From CSP1-8 sp049688015 (GTDB taxonomy: Bacteria > Desulfobacterota > Deferrimicrobia > Deferrimicrobiales > Deferrimicrobiaceae): DNA of 48,988 nucleotides. This document shows, in pieces, positions 1 through 7,653 of the stretch. The first letter of the stretch is position 1, and every line of letters starts with the position of its first letter. Under the pieces are notes generated by a model, which did not search any database, was not told where the DNA came from, and worked only from the letters and a program-made list of their open reading frames with translations. The position numbers were made by a program, and so were the translations under genes. The stretch spans positions 1-48,988 of the forward strand of contig JBAVJZ010000018.1 of assembly GCA_049688015.1 (NCBI GenBank), read 5' to 3'.

Positions 1-208
1 CGCGCGTCACCTCGAGCGGCGTTTCCACAGGAGGAGGCGGCGGGGTTCCTTTACGGAAGTGGCTCCTCACCTTCACGATCAGATCCCCCTCGATGTTGCT
101 CGACGCGGACTTCCCTTTCTGGCCGGCTCGTTCCAGGAACAGCAGGATCTCCTTGCTGCTCTTCATCCCGAGCTCCTTGGCAAGCTCCCTTATGCGAACT
201 TTCTCCAT
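1..208 (-). CDS. infB: Translation initiation factor IF-2, N-terminal fragment
   Basis: Only the first 69 codons are in the window; the gene runs off the left edge. It starts with ATG at 208 behind a GGGGGGAG ribosome-binding site. The residues beginning MEKVRIRELAKELGMKSSKE match the small IF2_N domain, and a proline run typical of the IF-2 linker follows at the edge. IF-2 is the GTPase that brings initiator tRNA to the 30S subunit. The place after nusA and ylxR is the standard order of this operon. The GTPase domain cannot be seen here. The 115 bases between ylxR and infB hold no gene that I can recognise; a ylxQ (L7Ae-like) gene, present in Firmicutes, is absent. Confidence 0.93.
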   Translation of the reverse strand, partial: MEKVRIRELAKELGMKSSKEILLFLERAGQKGKSASSNIEGDLIVKVRSHFRKGTPPPPPVETPLEVTR

Positions 209-323
209 CCACTCCCCCCGCAAGTCATCTTACCGTCCCATGATGCGCCAGGTCTCCCCCGGAGACAACACCCGCAGTATAAACGAGCCGTCCGGACCAT
301 TTCGCGGAACGGGGAACCGTCCT

Positions 324-611
324 TCAGGCCCCGTCCCTCCAATCTTCCAGAGAGTCCGCCAGCGACGCCGCTGAGGCGCCCATTCGGAAGCGCCGCCCTC
401 CCTTCGGCGTGCGGATTCTCCGCGCGAAATCCCCGATGCAGCCCGTACTCCGGCAAAGGTAGAACCCGCGGCCGGGCCTCCGTGACGCGGGGTCCGGCTC
501 CCAACCCTTTCCGGGACTTCCGGCAATGCGTAAGAATCCGTCCTTGTGTCCCTTCGTTCCGCACTGCACACACGTCCGCTCCGGGCGGTGACGATCAGGC
601 CGTGGAATCAT
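324..611 (-). CDS. ylxR: YlxR/RnpM family RNA-binding protein
   Basis: A basic protein of 95 aa. Near the N-terminus it has ERTCVQCG and mid-protein GRGFYLC, the two signatures of the YlxR (DUF448) family, followed by an Arg/Lys-rich tail. In Bacillus the family member (RnpM) binds RNase P RNA; the role here is inferred from family. The ATG lies inside the last codons of nusA, overlapping its stop by 17 nt, so translation is probably coupled. No other usable start is seen nearby. Position between nusA and infB is conserved in many bacteria. Confidence 0.88.
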   Translation of the reverse strand: MIPRPDRHRPERTCVQCGTKGHKDGFLRIAGSPGKGWEPDPASRRPGRGFYLCRSTGCIGDFARRIRTPKGGRRFRMGASAASLADSLEDWRDGA

Positions 612-1896
612 CCTCCGGCTTCATCCCGGGGGTCTCTTCCGTCTGCGGCACGTCTCCGTCGACCCCTTCGGGAACAGGCATTCCCACATTCTCACCCGCA
701 GTTCCGGGGTCCTCCGGCCTCGACTCCGCTGCCCCCGGTTCCGTCGAGGGCGGTGACTCCCCTTCGGGCGCTTCCCCTTCCGCAGCCTCGGGGGACGCCT
801 CGCCGGCGCCCTCCTCCTCGGTCTTCTTCGGTGCAAAGAGTCCCTCGGCCTTCTTGAGCGCGTCCTCGACCTGCCCTTCCGCCCGGACCTCGATCTTCCA
901 CCCCACGAGCTTGGACGCCAGCTTCACATTCTGCCCCCGCTTTCCGATCGCCAGAAGGAGCTGCTCCTCGGGGACGATGACCTCCATCGTTTTCTCGGAC
1001 TCGTTCACCAGGACGCGAATGATCTCCGCGGGCTGCAGCGCGTTGCACACGAATTTCGCGGGATCCTCGTCCCAGGCAATGATGTCGATCCGTTCGCCCC
1101 GCAGTTCCTGCACGACGCTCTGAACCCGGGACCCTTTCATCCCGACGCACGCGCCCACGGGGTCGACGTCCCTCTCCTTCGACTTCACCGCGATCTTGGT
1201 GCGGAATCCCGGCTCCCTCGCCACGCTCAGGATGGAGACGACGCCCTCGTAGACTTCGGGGACTTCCTGCTCGAAGAACTTGAGGATCACCCGAGGATCT
1301 GCGCGGGACAGCAGGATTTCCGGCCCCCTCGTCGTCTTGCTCACATCCTTGATATAGGCCCGGATCCTGTCTCCCTGGCGATACCGTTCCCTCGGGATCT
1401 GCTCCGAGGGGGGCATCACGGCCTCCGTCCTTCCGAGATCGACAATGATGGTGTCTCGCTCGTACCGCTGGACGATGCCGTTGAGGATCTCCCCCTTGCG
1501 GGTGATGAACTCATTGTAAATGACTTCCCGCTCGGCATCCTTCACCTTCTGCATGATGATCTGACGCGCGGTCTGTGCGGCAATCCGCCCCAGATCCTTG
1601 GTACTCATCCGGAACCCGATGCTGTCGTTCAGCCGTGCCTCGGGATCCAGCTCCCTGGCTTCCGCGAGCGAAATCTCCAGTTCCTCATCCGTCACCTCGT
1701 TCACCACGGTCCGGAACTCGAGGACCTCGAAATCTCCCGTATCTTCGTCGTACATGGCTTCGAGGCGCTTGTTCATCCCGTACTTCTTCTTCGCGGCGCT
1801 CTCCAGGGCGTCCTTGATCGCACCGATGATGACGCTTCGGTCAATCCCCTTTTCCTTGCCCAGCTGGTTGATAATCTGGCCGATATCCAGAATCAT
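595..1896 (-). CDS. nusA: Transcription termination/antitermination factor NusA
   Basis: 433 aa. The RNA-polymerase-binding N-domain covers about residues 1-125, the S1 domain about 134-200, and two KH domains about 210-345 with GxxG loops GMKG (252-255) and GKRG (318-321). Residues after about 350 form a disordered Glu/Pro-rich tail with no recognisable acidic AR repeats. NusA binds RNA polymerase and nascent RNA, modulating pausing, intrinsic termination and antitermination. The ATG overlaps the rimP stop as ATGA. An intrinsic terminator in the leader of this operon makes autogenous control conceivable (see findings). Confidence 0.97.
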   Translation of the reverse strand: MILDIGQIINQLGKEKGIDRSVIIGAIKDALESAAKKKYGMNKRLEAMYDEDTGDFEVLEFRTVVNEVTDEELEISLAEARELDPEARLNDSIGFRMSTKDLGRIAAQTARQIIMQKVKDAEREVIYNEFITRKGEILNGIVQRYERDTIIVDLGRTEAVMPPSEQIPRERYRQGDRIRAYIKDVSKTTRGPEILLSRADPRVILKFFEQEVPEVYEGVVSILSVAREPGFRTKIAVKSKERDVDPVGACVGMKGSRVQSVVQELRGERIDIIAWDEDPAKFVCNALQPAEIIRVLVNESEKTMEVIVPEEQLLLAIGKRGQNVKLASKLVGWKIEVRAEGQVEDALKKAEGLFAPKKTEEEGAGEASPEAAEGEAPEGESPPSTEPGAAESRPEDPGTAGENVGMPVPEGVDGDVPQTEETPGMKPEDDSTA

Positions 1897-2381
1897 CGTC
1901 TCCTCGTTCCTTTTCCGAATAATTCATCCTGGGATACTACCAGGTTCGCCTTCCGCATCAACCGGTACGGCAGCCGGAAGGTCCTGCCGTCCCTGTCCAG
2001 TTCGATCCCTTCCTCGTCGCTGTCGAGCAGGGTCCCTCGGAAGTTCCGGCTCCCTTCGACGGGAGCGGAAAGGGAAACTTTCACCCGCTTCCCCTTGCAA
2101 GCTGCGAAGTGCTTCGGCTGGCGGAGCTTCCGGTCCATCCCCGGAGAGGATACCTCCAGCGAATACGGGCCGTCGAGGGGGTCCTCCACTTCGAGGATCG
2201 TGCCGAGCTTCCGGCTGAACGATACGCAGTCGCGCAGCTGCACTCCCCCTTCCCTGTCGATAAAAACGCGGATAACCCTACGGGGGCCTTCCGCGGCGAT
2301 CTCAACGTCGACGAGCTCGACCAGTTCGTCCTGCGCCACATTTTCGGCAAGAGCCGCGATTATTTCCGAGTCGACCTTCAT
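1893..2381 (-). CDS. rimP: Ribosome maturation factor RimP
   Basis: 162 aa from the ATG at 2381, beginning MKVDSEIIAALAE. The two-domain RimP fold is recognisable: an N-terminal alpha/beta domain with VFIDREGGVQLRDCV and SLEVSSPGMDRKL, then a small Sm-like barrel ending in LPYRLMRKANLV. RimP helps assemble the 30S subunit. The frame continues upstream, but that stretch passes through the terminator hairpin and is not RimP-like. Only 12 nt separate the terminator U-tract from the ATG. The ribosome-binding site is weak (GGA about 9 nt upstream). The gene overlaps nusA by 4 nt. Confidence 0.93.
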   Translation of the reverse strand: MKVDSEIIAALAENVAQDELVELVDVEIAAEGPRRVIRVFIDREGGVQLRDCVSFSRKLGTILEVEDPLDGPYSLEVSSPGMDRKLRQPKHFAACKGKRVKVSLSAPVEGSRNFRGTLLDSDEEGIELDRDGRTFRLPYRLMRKANLVVSQDELFGKGTRRR

Positions 2382-2393
2382 CGTCGTCCATCG

Positions 2394-2420
2394 AAAAAAA
2401 AAGTGGGCATCGCCCACTTT
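2394..2420 (-). terminator. Intrinsic terminator between pyrD and rimP (possible attenuator)
   Basis: On the minus strand a perfect 9-bp stem, AAAGTGGGC / GCCCACTTT with loop GAT, runs straight into nine T residues. It lies downstream of the pyrD stop (2471), so it can end the long upstream transcript. It also lies between a promoter-like element (2445-2474) and the rimP ATG (2381), inside what would be the rimP leader. Confidence 0.92.
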
Positions 2421-2444
2421 CCGGTAAACCCTTCCACACCAGAA

Positions 2445-2474
2445 AGTATACCCTCCCCCGGAGGGAAACCTCAA
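2445..2474 (-). promoter_or_regulatory. Candidate sigma-70 promoter for rimP-nusA-ylxR-infB
   Basis: The minus strand has TTGAGG (2474-2469), an 18-bp spacer and TATACT (2450-2445), matching 4/6 and 5/6 of the consensus. The predicted start near 2438 would give a leader of about 55 nt containing the whole terminator at 2394-2420. The -35 box overlaps the pyrD stop codon. There is no room for another promoter between the terminator and the rimP ATG. Confidence 0.6.
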
Positions 2475-3400
2475 GGGGTATTTTCCACCTTGAGCCCGCC
2501 CCGGTAATCGGCAAGACTGGCGATCTTCTCTTCCCGGAAAAACGCCTCCATCCCCTCGAGGATATCGATGCATGCCCGGGGGTTACGAAAGTTTGCCGTG
2601 CCGACCTGAACTGCCGACGCCCCCACCAGGAGAAATTCCAGCGCATTGGCGGAACTTTGTATGCCGCCGATTCCGATCACCGGAATACTGACGGCTTTCG
2701 CCGCTTCCCATGTCATGCGCAGAGCGACGGGCTTGATCGCGGGCCCGGAAAGCCCTCCCGTAACGTTCGACAGTTCCGGGCGTCTCGTGCGGTGATTGAC
2801 CGCCATGCCGACGATCGTGTTGATCAGGGAAACCGCGTCCGCCCCGGCCTCCTCGGCGGCTTTTGCGATGCACGCGATGTCCGTCACATTCGGGCTCAGC
2901 TTCACCCAAAGAGGCTTTCCGGTGCATCTGCGTACCCGCGCCGTGAGTCCGGCGATTCCTTCCGGATTGGCCCCGAATGCCATCCCCCCCTCCCGGACGT
3001 TAGGGCAGGAGGCATTCACCTCGATCGCCCCGAGGGAAGGGACCTCCGAAAGACGGCGAGCTACCGCCTCGTATTCCTCCTCCGTCTTCCCGTAGATGTT
3101 CGCGACGAACGTCGCGCCGAAATCCTCAAGACGCGGGACCACGTCCCCGATGAACCGCTCCACCCCGATGTTTTGCAGGCCGATAGCGTTGAGCATCCCC
3201 GCGGGCGTCTCCACGATTCGCCCGGGTGGGTTCCCTGCGGTGGGTTCGAGGGACAGCCCTTTCACGATGACCGCCCCCAGGCGCGAAATGTCGTAGAAGG
3301 GGGTGAACTCGATGCCGTATCCGAACGTCCCCGATGCGCTCATGACGGGGTTTTTCACCCGCAGCCCCCCCAGGGAGACGGAGAGGTCCGGGGTCACCAC
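2471..3400 (-). CDS. pyrD: Dihydroorotate dehydrogenase, catalytic subunit (type 1B)
   Basis: 309 aa, GTG start overlapping the pyrK stop. An FMN-binding TIM barrel: SASGTFGYGIEF near the N-terminus, EVNASCPNVREGG with the active-site Cys132 of class 1 enzymes, KLSPNVTDI, and a C-terminal GIGGIQSS / FMN-phosphate region. It oxidises dihydroorotate to orotate in pyrimidine synthesis. A Cys base and the adjoining pyrK mark the NAD-linked 1B type (PyrD2-PyrK2) rather than the quinone-linked class 2. Last gene before the terminator. Confidence 0.95.
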   Translation of the reverse strand: MVTPDLSVSLGGLRVKNPVMSASGTFGYGIEFTPFYDISRLGAVIVKGLSLEPTAGNPPGRIVETPAGMLNAIGLQNIGVERFIGDVVPRLEDFGATFVANIYGKTEEEYEAVARRLSEVPSLGAIEVNASCPNVREGGMAFGANPEGIAGLTARVRRCTGKPLWVKLSPNVTDIACIAKAAEEAGADAVSLINTIVGMAVNHRTRRPELSNVTGGLSGPAIKPVALRMTWEAAKAVSIPVIGIGGIQSSANALEFLLVGASAVQVGTANFRNPRACIDILEGMEAFFREEKIASLADYRGGLKVENTP

Positions 3401-4215
3401 ACAACCTCCTTCGCATCGAAGACCGGTCCCTCACGGCAGACTCGGCGGTATGCCGTCCGATCACCGTCCCACAGGGTAACGACGCATCCCCAGCAAACCC
3501 CGAATCCGCACGCCATGTGGTTTTCCAGCGCCACCTGCACCGAGGCCCCCCGTTGCAACGCCTCGACGGCGATTTCCTTTAGCATATCCCTCGGCCCGCA
3601 GGCGAGGATCGTCAGTCGCGAGGCCGCCTCGGGGGAGAGTGTGCACATCCGCTCCATGGCCGCGTCGGTGACGCGGCCATGGTAGCCTGCGGTCCCGTCC
3701 TCGGTACAGAAGTGGGTTCTCCCCGGTGTTTTTCCCCCGGGAGTCCACTGCTTTGGGGGAAGATGCTCCCTCGTCCGAGCGCCGAGAAACATCTCGAACC
3801 CGGAACGGCGCCGCGACAGGACTGCCGCGGCGGGAAACACCGAGGAGAATCCGACGCCGCCACCCAGCAGCCAGTACGTCCGGCCTGCCTGGCCGAGGTC
3901 GAACCCGCGCCCGAGAGGAAGTGTGATGGACAGGGGCTCCCCGGGATGAAGACCCGACAGCAGGGCGGTCCCCCTCCCCACGACCTTGTAGACGAATTCG
4001 ATCTTCCCCTCCCCGCGCTTCCCACCCGACCGGAACACGGCAAGCGGACGAGGCAGAAGCGGGTCGTTCCCCGCCCACCCCGAGACCATCGCGAACTGGC
4101 CGGGAACGAACCGCAGAGGTTCGGGAATCGCGGCCTCGATGCGGTAAAAGATCTCCCCCCGCCCTTCGTTCCGCAGGATCCTGCCCGTGACGAACCGCGG
4201 GCGGTTAAACGGCAT
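3394..4215 (-). CDS. pyrK: Dihydroorotate dehydrogenase electron-transfer subunit PyrK
   Basis: 273 aa from the ATG at 4215, which overlaps the rimI stop by 11 nt. A ferredoxin-reductase-like FAD domain (about 1-105, with RPLAVF at 56-61) precedes an NAD-binding domain with LLGGGVGFSSVF (117-127) and ACGPRDML. The C-terminus carries Cys236, Cys241, Cys244 and Cys260 for the [2Fe-2S] cluster. It passes electrons from PyrD FMN to NAD+. The frame extends further upstream but only as an overlap with rimI. Confidence 0.95.
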   Translation of the reverse strand: MPFNRPRFVTGRILRNEGRGEIFYRIEAAIPEPLRFVPGQFAMVSGWAGNDPLLPRPLAVFRSGGKRGEGKIEFVYKVVGRGTALLSGLHPGEPLSITLPLGRGFDLGQAGRTYWLLGGGVGFSSVFPAAAVLSRRRSGFEMFLGARTREHLPPKQWTPGGKTPGRTHFCTEDGTAGYHGRVTDAAMERMCTLSPEAASRLTILACGPRDMLKEIAVEALQRGASVQVALENHMACGFGVCWGCVVTLWDGDRTAYRRVCREGPVFDAKEVVW

Positions 4216-4687
4216 CCTCTTCCCCCATCTCTCGCGAGAACACGATCGCATCCTCCCCGGTATCCGTATAGTACCCTTCCCTGATGCCCACGAAGCGAAA
4301 CCCCTCCCGCCGGTATATGCGGATCGCCTGCTGATTGCTCGGGCGCACCTCGAGGTAGATCTTCCTTGCCCCTGCCCGCGCAGTCCTGCGAAGGCACTCC
4401 TTGAGAAGGGCCCGGCCGATTCCACGTCCGCGTGCGTCCGGCCGGACCGCGATGTTCAGCAGGTGGGACTCCTCCCCGACGGTCCAGCAGATCGTGTATC
4501 CAACCACCTCCCCGCCCGGTTCCTCGACGACCACGACGGCGTCGGAAAACGTGCGCCCGATCTCCTCCTCGAAGAGCTTGCGTGACCAGGGGGACGGGAA
4601 GGAGGCCATCTCAATGGCCATCACGTCGTGCAGGTCCCCCGGATCGAGGTCCCTGAACCGGAACCGCAGGGGGCTCTTATGAATCAC
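4205..4687 (-). CDS. rimI: Ribosomal-protein S18-alanine N-acetyltransferase RimI-like
   Basis: 160 aa with a GTG start forming a GTGA overlap with the fabH stop. The frame is open further upstream, but that would run deep into fabH and adds no GNAT sequence. GNAT fold: acetyl-CoA pyrophosphate loop RGRGIG within RPDARGRGIGRALL, and the C-terminal RRTARAGARKIYLEVRPSN / IYRREGFRFVG block typical of RimI. The family acetylates the N-terminus of ribosomal protein S18. The exact substrate is inferred; other GNAT targets are possible. Confidence 0.85.
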   Translation of the reverse strand: MIHKSPLRFRFRDLDPGDLHDVMAIEMASFPSPWSRKLFEEEIGRTFSDAVVVVEEPGGEVVGYTICWTVGEESHLLNIAVRPDARGRGIGRALLKECLRRTARAGARKIYLEVRPSNQQAIRIYRREGFRFVGIREGYYTDTGEDAIVFSREMGEEDAV

Positions 4688-5676
4688 CAACGAATCAGGG
4701 ACGAGGCCCACGTGAACCCCGAGCCGAACGCCGCAAGGCAGACAAGATCTCCCGACCGGATCCTCCCCTCCGTGGCGCACTCGTCGAGGGCGATCGGTAT
4801 GGAAGCGGCGGTGGTGTTTCCGTACTTCTCGATGTTGGAGAACACTTTTTCCGGAGCGATGCCGAGGCTCTTCGCGACCGCCTGCGTGATCCTCAGGTTC
4901 GCCTGGTGCGGGATGACGATCGAAAGGTCCGAAACCGCCATCCCGTTTGCGGAAAGCGCCTCCAGGATCACCTCGGGGAAACGCCGCACCGCGTGGGCGA
5001 ACACGGACCGGCCGTTCATGAACCCGAAATGCCTCCTGGCGTCGAGCATCTCCTTGCTGATCCTCGGACTCTCGGCGGACGCCGGTGCCTCCGTCATGAG
5101 CTCGCGCGCGTACTTCCCCTCCGCGTGAAGGTGGGAGGAAAGGATTCCCACCCCGGCCTCCGAAGGGCCGACGACCACCGCTCCGCCGCCGTCCCCGAAG
5201 ATGACGGACACGTCCCGCCCCGCGGTGCTCATGTCCAGGCCGGTGCTGTGCACTTCCGCTCCAATGACGAGGACGTTATCGTGGAAGCCCGATTTGACGT
5301 ACGCTTCCGCCACCGACAGGGCGTAAAGGAACCCGGTGCACTGGGTGCGGACGTCAAGCGCCCCGATCGTGTCCATCCCCAGCTTCTCCTGCACGAGCAC
5401 CCCGGCGCCCGGGAAGAACAGGTCGGGCGAGAGGGTGGCGAATATGAGGAGCTGGATATCCTTCGGCGTAAGCCCCGCGCGTTCAATGGCCACGCGCGCG
5501 GCCGTAACACCCAGGTCGGAGGCGCCCGTACCCGGCTCGACGAACCGTCGCTCCCGGATTCCCGTGCGCTGTATGATCCACTCCTCCGTGGTGTCCATCA
5601 TTGTGGTCAGCTCGGCGTTGGTCACGACACGGGACGGCAGCGCACGTCCCGTCCCGAGAATTCTCGCTCCTCTCAT
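4684..5676 (-). CDS. fabH: Beta-ketoacyl-ACP synthase III
   Basis: 330 aa, full length. The KAS III catalytic triad is present: Cys113 in TQCTGF, His257 in IPHQANLRI and Asn287 in YGNTTAAS. The N-terminal ILGTGRALPSRVVTNAEL is characteristic. It condenses acetyl-CoA (or another short acyl-CoA) with malonyl-ACP to start fatty-acid synthesis. It lies alone here, away from plsX, fabD and fabG, which often accompany it. A 10-nt gap separates it from the arginine decarboxylase upstream. Confidence 0.95.
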   Translation of the reverse strand: MRGARILGTGRALPSRVVTNAELTTMMDTTEEWIIQRTGIRERRFVEPGTGASDLGVTAARVAIERAGLTPKDIQLLIFATLSPDLFFPGAGVLVQEKLGMDTIGALDVRTQCTGFLYALSVAEAYVKSGFHDNVLVIGAEVHSTGLDMSTAGRDVSVIFGDGGGAVVVGPSEAGVGILSSHLHAEGKYARELMTEAPASAESPRISKEMLDARRHFGFMNGRSVFAHAVRRFPEVILEALSANGMAVSDLSIVIPHQANLRITQAVAKSLGIAPEKVFSNIEKYGNTTAASIPIALDECATEGRIRSGDLVCLAAFGSGFTWASSLIRW

Positions 5677-5686
5677 CGGTCCCCCC

Positions 5687-6226
5687 TCACAGCACGAAGA
5701 CAGCGGCCGCGATGACGGTAGCGTACTCGTCCTTCACGATAGCCGACTGGGTGATGTTGAACGACCGGTAGATCTTGCCGCTGATCTTCCAGACCTCCTT
5801 CTTTTCGTCCCAGCTTTTCTCCTCGTCGAACTCGATGCCGAGGGTGGAGGCGAGCATTGCGGCGGCCAGATCCTCTGCGTAGTCGCCCGCCACTTTTTCC
5901 GGTTGCCCGTACGCGTGATGCTCGCTCAGGTAGCCGTACACGGAACGGTCCGAGGGAAGGGCGCACCCCACGGAGGCCGCGATGAGCCGGCGGGGTTCGT
6001 CGCTCTGGCACTTGCTCATGACAACGAACACGATTTCGCCTGGGGTCAACTCCCGCAGGCCGGCTTCCTTCTTTATGATACGGCACTTGGGGGGGAATAT
6101 GCTCGACACCTGTACGAGGTTGTACTTCTCTATCCCCGCGTCGCGAAGGGCAAGTTCGAACGACGTCAGCTGCTCCCTGTGCCGTCCGACACCCTTGGTG
6201 AAAAATATCTTCGACGGCACGAACAT
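5687..6226 (-). CDS. Pyruvoyl-dependent arginine decarboxylase
   Basis: 179 aa, ATG start. It belongs to the PvlArgDC family: NLVQVSSIFPP contains the Ser-Ser pair (41-42) where the proenzyme self-cleaves to give the pyruvoyl group on the new alpha chain. The YGYLSEHHAYG block and C-terminal EYATVIAAAVFVL are also typical. It makes agmatine from arginine without pyridoxal phosphate. The speB agmatinase lies 33 nt upstream in the same operon, giving a two-step route to putrescine. Family members occur in archaea, chlamydiae and scattered other bacteria. Confidence 0.93.
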   Translation of the reverse strand: MFVPSKIFFTKGVGRHREQLTSFELALRDAGIEKYNLVQVSSIFPPKCRIIKKEAGLRELTPGEIVFVVMSKCQSDEPRRLIAASVGCALPSDRSVYGYLSEHHAYGQPEKVAGDYAEDLAAAMLASTLGIEFDEEKSWDEKKEVWKISGKIYRSFNITQSAIVKDEYATVIAAAVFVL

Positions 6227-6259
6227 CGGCGACGCCTCCTCTGACGGGGGATATCCCCC

Positions 6260-7150
6260 CTACTTCTCCTGCCGCTTGGCGAGAATCCAACCCATCAGCC
6301 GATAACACAGCTTCGCCGCGAGGAATTCGGGCGCGACGATGCCGGGGATGGGGGAAAGCTCCATGATGTCGAATCCGACGATGTTGCAATCCGCCCGCAT
6401 CACGTCCCGCAGAATGTCGATCACCTCGAACCAGTCCAGCCCTCCGGGCTCCGGCGTGCCCACAGCAGGCATGATGCCCGGGTCGAAGACATCGAGGTCG
6501 ATCGAGATGTAGACGTTTCCGGAGAGACTGCTCACGACTCCCCGGGTGACATCCGCAAGGCTTTCCCGGACCTCCGAGGCGTAGTAGGTCTTGACGTTCT
6601 CCGCCCTGCGCAGGAACCGGTCCTCCTCCTCCGAGATGCTGCGCACCCCAACCTGGACGAGTTTCGCTCCGGAATCGACGATACGGCGACCCACGCAGGC
6701 GTGGTTCCAGGGCGTGCCGAGGTAGCTGTCCCGCAGGTCAGCATGCGCGTCGAACTGGAGGACGGTGAGGTCTCCGTATTTTTTCTTCAGGGCGGAAACT
6801 GCCCCGCACGTTCCGGAGTGCTCCCCGCCAACGATGACGGGGAACCTCCCGGCCCGGGTCACCGCCTTTATCCGTTTCTCCAGCTCTTTGAGCATGGCCA
6901 GCGGGCCCGTGGTCAGCACCGGGATCTCGGTGGACACGAAGATCCCCGCCCGGTACGGTTCGATCTTGTTCTCCTCGTCGAACAGCTCCATGTGCCCCGA
7001 CGCCTCGATGAGCGCCCGGGGACCGTTGCGCGTCCCCGACACATACGTTGTGGTCAGGTCGATCGGGAACGGAACCACGACGAACAACGCCCTCTTCCAG
7101 GAGGAATACTTGTCCGGGATTCCACCGAAACTCACGGAATACGGCTTCAC
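6260..7150 (-). CDS. speB: Agmatinase (arginase/ureohydrolase family)
   Basis: 296 aa. All manganese ligands are present: His111 in GGEHS, Asp134/His136/Asp138 in FDAHADLR, and Asp218/Asp220 in SIDLDVFDP. The two-metal ureohydrolase hydrolyses agmatine to putrescine and urea. The adjoining pyruvoyl arginine decarboxylase makes agmatine the likely substrate, though arginase or guanidinobutyrase activity cannot be excluded from sequence alone. Start ATG at 7150, 18 nt after the DUF2062 region. Confidence 0.92.
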   Translation of the reverse strand: MKPYSVSFGGIPDKYSSWKRALFVVVPFPIDLTTTYVSGTRNGPRALIEASGHMELFDEENKIEPYRAGIFVSTEIPVLTTGPLAMLKELEKRIKAVTRAGRFPVIVGGEHSGTCGAVSALKKKYGDLTVLQFDAHADLRDSYLGTPWNHACVGRRIVDSGAKLVQVGVRSISEEEDRFLRRAENVKTYYASEVRESLADVTRGVVSSLSGNVYISIDLDVFDPGIMPAVGTPEPGGLDWFEVIDILRDVMRADCNIVGFDIMELSPIPGIVAPEFLAAKLCYRLMGWILAKRQEK

Positions 7151-7168
7151 GACGTTCCCTCCTTCATC

Positions 7169-7633
7169 TCATCCCTTTCCGCTCATCCCTTTGTGTCGCG
7201 CAGATTTTACCCTGACCGCAATGCGGTAGACAACCACGTAGGCGAGCGCCGCTGCAACCAGGCCCACGACCGTCGTGCCTAAAAACAGGGGAGCAGCGTA
7301 GGGAACCGCCGCCTCCAGGACGGTCCTGAGCGTGTAGGTTTCGAATGACGGCGGGGGGATCTTCATCCCCAGGATCCATTCCCCCAGACGGAAACTCCCG
7401 TAGAATACGAAAGGCATCGTATAGGGATTGTTCACCCAGACCCCCACCATGGTGGTCACCTTGTTTAACCGGAGGACGACAGCAACGAGCAGCGCCAGGA
7501 CCATGTGGAGCGTCACCAGGGGGCTGAAACTGAAGAAGACGCCCACAGCGAACCCCGCAGCGAGGCTTCTCTCGTCGGAATCGGCCGCGATTGCCTCGTG
7601 AAGCTTGTTCCGGATCTTTCCCCAGCCGATCAA
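7169..7633 (-). CDS. DUF2062 membrane protein
   Basis: About 154 aa from a TTG at 7633, 20 nt after the recJ stop and behind GGGGTGG. The frame is open further into recJ, but that extension is Arg/Gly-rich without family similarity. DUF2062 features are the AAGFAVGVFFSFSPLVTLHM segment, VWVNNPYTMPFVFY, and a C-terminal hydrophobic helix, about three membrane spans in all. The family function is unknown. Start choice is uncertain. Confidence 0.75.
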   Translation of the reverse strand: MIGWGKIRNKLHEAIAADSDERSLAAGFAVGVFFSFSPLVTLHMVLALLVAVVLRLNKVTTMVGVWVNNPYTMPFVFYGSFRLGEWILGMKIPPPSFETYTLRTVLEAAVPYAAPLFLGTTVVGLVAAALAYVVVYRIAVRVKSARHKGMSGKG

Positions 7634-7653
7634 GGAACCACCCCGACCGGAAT

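Noticed and set aside
4216..4425. N-terminal extension of pyrK to 4425
   Set aside because: The added residues overlap rimI and are Arg/Ser/Gly-rich; the FAD domain begins just after the ATG at 4215.
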